Part shown: one piece after another, positions 56,588-64,000 of the stretch
Layout: each line of letters opens with the position of its first letter
Numbering within the stretch: the stretch's first letter is position 1
Assembly (NCBI RefSeq): GCF_004011695.2
Contig: NC_082408.1
Span: forward strand, 729,501 to 793,500
Source: Ascochyta rabiei
Lineage: Eukaryota > Ascomycota > Dothideomycetes > Pleosporales > Didymellaceae
Reading direction: 5' to 3'
Length of the DNA stretch: 64,000 nt
Made by a program: the position numbers and the translations under genes
Notes under the pieces: model-generated
The model's input: the letters and a program-made list of their open reading frames with translations, nothing else
What the model was told of the DNA's origin: nothing
The model's database searches: none

Positions 56588-58380
56588 TCAGAGACCGTAT
56601 GTGAAAGTCCACTTGCGATCAGCGTAACGTGTATCGTCTGTTTGTTCCGCCTCGACCTGTACCGTGTCTTTGCCTGCGAGTATATTTGACCTTCTCATGT
56701 TCACAGCCTGCAGCGCATATCTGTATGAAACATATCCTAACAAAGCCATTGCGACGAAACCGAGCGTGACGTAGAACGGGATTAGAAATCCTGGCGCGTA
56801 TTTCTGTTTGTAGAGTTGGCTACCAATCACTCCAGCGAGATTGCCAAAGCCATTGACGCCGAGAACGAGAGAGCGTTTGCCGGGCTCTATTCAATTCAGA
56901 TGCTGTTCTACGTGTTCCTCGCTTACGTGACGTACCAGGTGTGTTTCCGCTCAGCCAGGCTGTTGTGAGTGGCCCATGAATGTAGCTTCCGGAAAGCAGG
57001 ATGCATAACCCAGCATACTTTGTGCCCGTTGAGGGAGTATTCGTGGTTATAATGAGGCCTATCAGTGCAATGATGATTCCCCCGATGATGTGGTAACCCC
57101 GTTCTTTGTGATAGTCCGAGCTGAGAGCGAAAAGGTATAGCGTCGTTGCTCCGCACAAGTACGGCGGTACGGACATCTTCATTCGATTATTAGCACCTCT
57201 GACTGTATCGATGTGTAGAAGAATATCGATGTACCAAATTTGCTCGAAGGGAAGAGTATCCCAACCCTTGCACGACCAAGGGCAAGAAGACAGAGAAAGC
57301 TTGGCCAGGCACACTCGCGCAGATGTTGAATAGCAGAACGTACCACAACTTCCAGTCTGTGACCGTTTCTTTCACGTCCCTCTTCGAAAGCCTCTGTTTC
57401 TTGGTCGTATCGCGTGGGCAATTCTGAGGCACGCAGCTAGCATTGTCGTGGAGAATGCGCTCGGTGGCGAACTGTCGATCGTCCGTACTCAGAAACCACG
57501 CATTCTCTGGGCCATGAGGAAGCCAGAACCAGGCAGCTATACCTAACAATATAGTGAGACCGCCTTCAATGATGAAGAGATATTGCCAATTGTATAGTGC
57601 AGTACCGTCGATGTGGAAGACAGCATAGGCTGTAGACGTTAGCAGATCTTTTTCACGATTTGTGTGTTTGCGCCTACCAATAGTACTGGAGAAAGCGCCT
57701 GCGATGGCGTATTGGCCGTAGAAGAGAGCAATGCGTACCCCAAGGTCGTACCTACAGTAGAAGGTCGAAAGGTAGGATACAGCGGTGGGGAAGAAGCCCG
57801 CTTCAAACGCGCCGACCATTAGCCTCAGGGTGATCAGAGATGGGCGTCCGCGAATGAAAGCATGCGCTAGAGTCGATGTCCCCCAACCGAGCTGCTCCAC
57901 GATCTCGTTAGAAGGTGAGCATGATTGTGAGATTCAGACATACCATCATCACGGCAATCCAATGTTTTGCTCCGAGCCATATCCCTACAGCAGCTGACGG
58001 CGGTTGTAGCAGTACGAAAGTAACAAAGAAGAGCGATACGGCTAGGTTGAGGTCGTCGGTCACGGCTCCAACCTCGGTACTGAATCCTGGAACAAATCAG
58101 CGTTGATTGATCCATCCATAGAAGTCGCACAGAGCATACCTTGTGTCTCAGCGTTCCCAACATTCGACCGGTCCAACCCATTGAACAGGTATAAAACTGA
58201 TAGGAACGGTAGTAGAGCTATGTCTATCTTTCGATTCACGCGCCTTGACCTGACAACGCAACCTAAACCCTCCGTAGATCGTGAGCCCGTGTTCGTTCGC
58301 TCTTCAATCCGCCTCCTGCCAAATCGAGACTTTGTGCCATCGGCATGATAAGTAGAGTAGCATCGACAAATAGTTTCCAT
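56588..58380 (-). CDS. MFS permease of the anion:cation symporter (Dal5-like) family
   Basis: 510-aa, about 12-helix transporter from six exons: 58380-58140, 58086-57944, 57891-57678, 57629-57235, 57176-56936 and 56886-56588. All five introns (48-58 bp) keep frame and restore family motifs: LYLFNGLDRSNVGNAETQG, VGIWLGAKHWIAVMM then LGWGTSTLAHAF, MVGAFEAGFFPTAVSYL, LFIIEGGLTILLG, and SGNTPEPGKRSLVLGVNGFGN. These are typical of the ACS family, which includes yeast allantoate permease Dal5 and the nicotinate, pantothenate and biotin carriers. The substrate is probably a small carboxylate but cannot be told. The next gene upstream on the same strand is a Zn2Cys6 regulator, a common pairing for fungal transporters. 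Confidence 0.88.
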
Positions 58381-59102
58381 CCTCACAGCCAGACTAGTAG
58401 CCTGGTTGAGGTTCTTGGAAAACAATTGAATAGCGACATGGTATTGGGGACTGCTGGCAATGCTCTCGGCTTACAATCCCGCCTCAAGCCCGACTTCCTC
58501 CTGCAATCCTTGATTAACTTCTGCAGCAGCAGTGGCTCGACCCCCTAACATGTGACCTTGTTTCGGCTCACTCAAAGATGCCCTCGGCGACAAACGTTGG
58601 ACGGCTCCACATTAGTAGACCTTCCTTGTTGCTCTGACCAATTGAAAGCTGAAGACTCGCTTTAGATCCTCGATCCTAAGGAGCGCTATTTGAGAACCCT
58701 GGATCGGATAAGCCTGTCAGTGCGCAACACTATAGGCGAAATGCATGAAGCAAGGAACAGGGCTGGAGGACGTATGACCCTGACACTGTAACAAACAAAG
58801 CATGACACTCGGACATCCAGGTAAGTGATGTCTGTGGATGAACGGAAGGTGGCGGCGCTCCGGGATATTTTTTTGAGGTACCTGCTCGCTCTGCCTACAA
58901 GTTGAGCCCGTCGCTTTCCCCCAGATGTTCACTATATTTCGAAGATCAGGCTAGGAGGGGCCGGTTTACGCGCGGCAGTTTTGAACCGAGAAGCGAACAG
59001 CCAAGGGCCTAGACTACAGCCGCAGTAGACCCTTCGGCCAGCGTTAACCGAACTCCGTGAACCGTGTGTCATGTAGTCGCAAGCCATCCATTTGCGCCCG
59101 AA
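58381..59102. other. Intergenic, promoter of the permease
   Basis: No gene seen between the permease start and the 3' end of the zinc-cluster gene. Confidence 0.5.
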
Positions 59103-61256
59103 TCATTGTTTCAGGGTTGGCGTTGGGCTCTTTGGCTGGCTGGGGTGTGGGTGTGTCAGGTTTCGAACAGCGACATGCTGCGAAATTGGTGTGTGTTGCC
59201 CGAACACATAGCGATCGGTTAAAGCCTTCAGATCTCGCAGCACCCTCCAACAGTCCCGTGGATAGTTTGTTCCAACCTTCGCCTCCTGCTCAAAAACCTG
59301 AATGGCAAAGCTGATTTCTGAAGCAAGTCGGCCTTCGGTTGCTCGGTCTGAGTCAACATCTTCCTCACAAGCGGAGCTAATGCGACTTAGCAGAAGTACG
59401 ACAGCAGCATTGAACAGGAAGTGCAGGCCGGACTGAAACCAGTGTCTGTTCGTCGACCCTAGAAGTCGAGCCAGGTGCAGATTGCGGTGGGCCGCCTCTA
59501 TGCACGAGCGGGTGTGGGATCCATGCAGATGTTCTTCCGAAGAGCCCAGTCCATTAGAAGCTTGAAGCGCAACCACTTTCTTGATGGCAGCGAAAAGCAT
59601 AGGACGAGTCGCTAGTATGACCAGCTGGTTGTAATGCATGTGCAGTGTGCAACAAGCTGGATCAAGTAGTGGCTGCTCGGCAGCTATCTGGAGCACGACT
59701 GGAAGCTGGGCATACCAGTCGCGAAGCATCCGCAGTGCCCTATCGATGCTTGCCGCGGAACCTGCGGCCCTCGGAATGCGTGGAGCGATACCACATGTCT
59801 CGCAGACAATGTACCCGGAAATCCTCGCGAGCTCAACGTGTGCACAGAGACCTGCAGATGGGGGCATTGAACTACCACGTTTAGTACATGTTCGTTTGGC
59901 CATCGTATGATCTCAACTTACGGAGCATCAACTGGAAGCGGAAGTCGGATCGCATCATCCGGTATGACTGGAGGTCTGCCCATCAGCATGCTGATCCATC
60001 TGTCCATGATGTACAGCGTCCACAAAGTTCGCCTGCTGGCTTCATCAGCGGTGTGCCTGAATGACCCATGCATGATGGCTATGTGGACCGCTAAGCCAAC
60101 ATACATATATGCCGCATCCCTCCGGTTGACTTCGATGAGATAAAAGCCCATCAAAGCCAGAGCAGGGACGTCGCTAAAAGAAAAGCGAACATTATCGAGG
60201 GGGTTACCCAGCAACAATCGAGCACGCTTGAAGTACGCCTCTCCGGATTGGTTGTCAGCGCGACGCACCGAAGTGTGTACAATCGAGACTGAGAGCGCGA
60301 AGCAAACATGATGGAATGCCAGATGCCGATGCGACTCAGTTGTTGTCAACGCAGCCATTGAGGTAGAGCCCGCGGGAGATGTTGGTATACTGATGAGGTC
60401 ACCCCACCAATATATACCACCCGAGGCGAAAGCACCATTGCCATCTTGTATGTGTTGCCGGAGATCTTGGAGCATCAGGGCCATATCCGACCTGGACGGC
60501 AGCCAAGTAGGATCTACATCCGGGTTCGGCAATGGACGCGAGTCAAACGTTTGGTAGTGCCCAACAGACGCGACAAAGGCAGAGCCATCTTCGGAGTCAA
60601 GAGTAGGTGTAAGAGGAACCAAGAGGGCGACCATGACTTGCTTCAGCTGATCGAGGAAGGTAGCTCCGGATGACCCGCCCAGATATCTCACGGTGCCAAA
60701 GGGGTCGTTCAGCAATCGCCCTCCAGTCTCGTCGTCTTCGTCAACGTTCAGAGTCCACACCGGATATGGGACGACACTTGCCCAATCTGGTGGCTCGCCA
60801 CGATCAAGTTGACTGAGTAAGTCTGGTGCCTGATGGGGCGCAATAGTCGCAAGACCCTCTTCGAGGACAGAGCAACGGGCTTGCAATCGTTTCATTTCGT
60901 CCTTCAAAGAAGTTCGATCTGTATCAGACGCTGTGTACTCACAGTCTCGGGAAGTTTGGATACATCTTTGGCAGGGCTGCCCGCCGGAACATTTGACCCG
61001 GCGGTTGTTACACGCATTACATCTGAATCCCACCGTCAGCGCCAACTCAGCCTCGAACATACGAACCATGCTTTGATAGGCAAGCCGTATCTGAACCCTC
61101 CCCAAGTCCTGAACGGCAGCTTGGTCTAGGCACCACTTACGCCCTGACTACCCGCTTTCGTTGGTCTGGAGCGACCTTGTGCCGGCGAGGATTAACAGGA
61201 AGCCGCTTCGATGAAGTATTTTGGCCATCAGAGACACCGCCGAGATGATAATCCAT
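59103..61256 (-). CDS. Zn2Cys6 transcription factor with fungal-specific middle domain
   Basis: 661-aa protein from exons 61256-61141, 61022-59922 and 59871-59103; introns 118 and 50 bp. Splicing the first intron joins KVAPDQRKRVVRA to CNACNNRRVKC. The cluster at residues 40-66 has spacing C-x2-C-x6-C-x5-C-x2-C-x6-C, the standard binuclear zinc pattern. A linker and short coiled coil follow (SLKDEMKRLQARCSVLEEGL). The middle homology region is recognised by EAYFKRARLLL, ALALMGFYLIEVNRRDAAYMYVGLAVHIAIMHG and SRRTLWTLYIMDRWISMLMGRPP. The C-terminal exon continues it (GLCAHVELARISGYI). Such factors control catabolic or secondary-metabolism genes; a target could be the neighbouring permease, by inference. 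Confidence 0.92.
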
Positions 61257-63493
61257 CACATCCAGAGACTGAGCGAGTCGTTAGCTTCGGAGTATGGTGC
61301 TAGAGAAGCTGGTTGTAGGTGCGTGAAAGTGAGGCGGTGACGCGCACGGCACTGCAACCCGCGCTCGACGGCAGCGCCCATTCGTTTGTATCCCAGTTTG
61401 TGCTACTCTGCAGCTTCTTTCACTGACGAGTCTAGCAAAGAGCATAGTAGCTGCGAAAGGAGTTGTATGAAATAGGAACTCACTAGAAGTTGCCGTGTTG
61501 ATTTACGAGCGTAAACGCGAGTTGGCCGGAAGACGCTCCGTAGGTGGCTAACTGTTGGCAAGTGCGATGCCGCCCTCGACGAACCAGAGACTTGTACTTG
61601 CCCACTGTAACCATCCCGTTCTACGACTTGGACTTGGCGTAAGCATTCTCACTTTTTTCCAACACGTGACTCATGCATTTTCACAGAGGCACGCACTTTG
61701 TCACGTGATACGACCACCGTCTCGTGACACAGCACTCAACACTGTAACTTCACAGGAGGTGGCCTATAGCTGAAACATGTAGCGCATTCTGTGACCGATT
61801 ATAGTGCGTGGAATAGTTGCAGACACGGTTATCTCTACGAAGCAGTTGCATCTCTGCCGGAAAAGATTCCGGGTCAATACACGGCTCTGATTGGCTGGAT
61901 CCCACTGTCAACAGCCTGTCTGAGGACACGAATCTTGAACGCAAGCAGAGTTGAGCACTATGAGCGACGAGCAGGGAAGATCGTATTGGAAGAAGCATCT
62001 GGCGAGAGTTGGGTTATATGGCTAGAAGTGAACGATGACGGAAGGAGGCAGAACTGGGAATCAGTCACATGGTTCGCCCTGGCCAAAGCTTTGCTCTGAG
62101 TGAGCGGGCGGCAGCAGTGTACAAACGCTACTAGCAACCTGCCAAAACCGCTATCTCGACTGCAGTTGTTAGATCCTGACAAGTTGCTTTGTGGCTTTGA
62201 AGTTGGAGTTGGGCGACGAGATCCTTGTACGCCTAAACGGATGTCTCCAACTCCTTAACAAAGACAGTACTTCTTCCACGAGCATGCACTAGTACGCCAG
62301 AACGCAAAAGAACTTCAGCGTTCATAATTGGAGTTCAGCGAGCGTGCACGAGGGAGGAAGAACGCAAAGTACTCCAGTGTTTGTCACAGTACCTGGGCAG
62401 TAGGTTTGTACTCCACGTGCACCCACCGATCTCCTGGATGTGTGACAAGCGGTCCTCGTAGCCTGTTTGGATTGAGTAGCGCAACGAGCCGAGCTTACCT
62501 TGGCATGAGCTGCATTCTGCAGAGAAGTGAGGATGACCAAAACTGAAAATGAAGCATGAGCCTATCGCGGGATGGCTTTATTTAACTATTGCTCTGGCAG
62601 TGATGTTATAGGTCAAAACCCAGCGTCACCGTACTGCTGGAACGCCTGATTGTAATGAAACCATAAATGCACCGTCGAGCCAACTCAACTACCTGCCGTT
62701 GACCCCGCCATTAATAATCAGAGCTCGGCAGGGCTTAAGCGGAAAGCCTAGCCACCGTTACTGTAGCCGAATGAAGCGCAAGTACTTGGCCCACAGCCAG
62801 CAGGTGGCTCTTCAACATTGCCTACTCCCACTACACCAAGGCCATTGTCGCCTCAAAGTCCAAGAAACAAAAGCAAGAGACTATCTTGCTCAAATCGCTG
62901 CTAGAATGGTAATTCTTGCGAACGGACGAAGATGCTGGGATGGATCTCGCACTTCGTACAGAAGCGGGCGAAGGTAGACAAACTCCCCGAAAAGTCTAGA
63001 ACGGTGGCTACCTACGCAAAGCGGAGAGTATGCGGAACCACTTGCAGACCCAAGCGGGGAAAAGAGTGTTCTTCCATCAGAAGCTGAGTGGAAAAGTGAT
63101 TTGGGTAGATATATAAAGTAGCTACCTGTGTTGCTCCAACCATCTCTTCATGCTCTCACATTGCACGAGAGAGGTTGGTGTCGATGGTTGTGTTTGGTTG
63201 TGTTGGTGGCTCCCCCACATCCCGTGATGTGCCTTGCCCTGGGACCACTAGCTTTCCTGGCTCTTCCCCACTTGGGCTCCACATTCGCCACAGGCCGCCC
63301 ACATCTGCCGAATTGGCTTGTTTGCCATGCGGCGGCGGCGGCGGGTGGGGGGGGGGATGGTACTGCATCCACTCGGCTAATTATGCGACCTTGCGACCTT
63401 GCGACCTTGCGACTTCTTTTGAGGCCCCTGTCCTGCATCTTTTGCATTCCCCTCCTGCATACCGCGTGTGAAGCAACTTCGCTCCTAGCAACA
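61257..63493. other. Intergenic, promoter of the dehydrogenase (2.2 kb)
   Basis: An open stretch at 61791-62099 (+) encodes protein-like sequence but has no ATG. The right part holds a G-run (63347-63356) and an 8-bp tandem repeat (63384-63414). Confidence 0.45.
63384..63414. repeat. Near-fourfold tandem 8-bp repeat TGCGACCT
   Basis: Three perfect units and one partial unit, 80-110 bp upstream of the dehydrogenase start, probably in its 5' UTR or promoter. Confidence 0.9.
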
Positions 63494-64000
63494 ATGACGA
63501 CAGACACATCCTACGTCGTGCCCCTCCTCATCAACGGAAAGGAGGTTGTGACCAAGACAACATTCCCAATCACCTCGCCTTCGTCTCACAAGGAGATATG
63601 GCAGGCTTCATCTGCTTCCCTAGAGGACGCTAAGAATGCCACCTCAGCAGCACAAGCTGCCTTCCCAGCTTGGGCCAAGATGAAGCCTGCTGCAAAGCGC
63701 GACATCTTCATGAAGGCTGCCGACATGATTGACTCGCGCAAAGACGAGCTTGCACGCTACATGCAGGTCGAGACGGGTGCTGCGGAGGCCTTCAGCACTG
63801 GTTTCAACGTTCCAAAGTGTGCTGATATGCTGCGGGATGTCGCGGGAAGAATGATCACAATCATGGGTCACATCCCAATTTGCGAAGCGGACGGAACAGC
63901 CGCGTTGGTTGTCAAAGAGCCACTGGGGGTTGTTCTTGCTATTGCGCCGTGGTAAGTGGATGGTTTGGAAGTCATTGGTTGTCACCGTGCTGATGAGTGT
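63494..64000 (+). CDS. NAD(P)-dependent aldehyde dehydrogenase, N-terminal part only
   Basis: Exon 1 is 63494-63951 (152 codons plus two bases), ending in a GTAAGT donor inside the Trp codon of IAPW; the window ends within the intron. The start ATG has a good context (caacaATGacg). The sequence opens with LLINGKEV and TFPITSPSSHKEIWQ, then AAQAAFPAWAKMKPAAKRDIFMKAADMI, the usual N-terminal ALDH elements, and VVKEPLGVVLAIAPW, which leads to the N-A/P-x cofactor loop. ALDHs oxidise aldehydes to acids; the ending and short N-terminus resemble the salicylaldehyde/vanillin dehydrogenase branch, which is tentative. The catalytic Cys and Glu lie beyond the window. Confidence 0.9.

Noticed and set aside
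61791..62099. 102-codon plus-strand frame with protein-like sequence
   Set aside because: No ATG in the frame and no acceptor leading into it that I could justify.

Overview
The window is 64 kb of nuclear DNA from a filamentous ascomycete. Evidence seen directly: protein genes broken by short GT-AG introns (about 46-118 bp, one of 254 bp) with CTRAC-like branch sites; fungal-only families (HET domain, Zn2Cys6 regulator, Kre9-like GPI protein, Jen1-type permease, Exg1-type glucanase); long gene-free spacers; no bacterial operons. Dothideomycetes is my best guess for the class, by inference from the family mix only. I saw no rRNA, convincing tRNA, CRISPR array, or intact transposon.

Layout. 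1-12 kb: an Fmp42/SLC43-like MFS transporter (-), an uncharacterised 436-aa protein (-), a mitochondrial Bax-inhibitor-family protein (+), a Kre9-like GPI-anchored wall protein (-) and a secreted exo-beta-1,3-glucanase (-). 15-23 kb: a BED zinc finger fused to a TenA-like fold (+), a HET-domain protein (+), a SAM methyltransferase (+) and a Jen1-type monocarboxylate permease (-). 26-35 kb: a coiled-coil protein carrying an isolated Pif1-helicase-like 2B segment (+), a large membrane protein with a 30-nt microexon (+), a small DUF7053-like protein (+) with a long AG repeat after its stop, and an unknown secreted protein (-). 36-41 kb: an Arg/Asp-repeat protein (+) and a Trk-type potassium transporter (+). 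42-51 kb: three Myb/SANT-type genes with no other gene between them. 54-61 kb: a decayed RWD-RBR ubiquitin ligase, an unknown 273-aa protein (-), a Dal5-type MFS permease (-) and a Zn2Cys6 regulator (-). At the right edge an aldehyde dehydrogenase (+) begins and runs out of the window.

Most neighbours look functionally unrelated, as is usual in fungi. Possible functional groupings, all inferred: wall remodelling (GPI protein plus glucanase, 8.1-11.6 kb); transport with regulation (Dal5-like permease plus Zn2Cys6 factor, 56.6-61.3 kb, perhaps with the dehydrogenase); and the Myb group. The items I would follow up first are the Pif1-2B orphan protein, the BED-TenA fusion, the Myb group and the RBR pseudogene. 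Exon coordinates were assembled by hand from splice signals and frame continuity.
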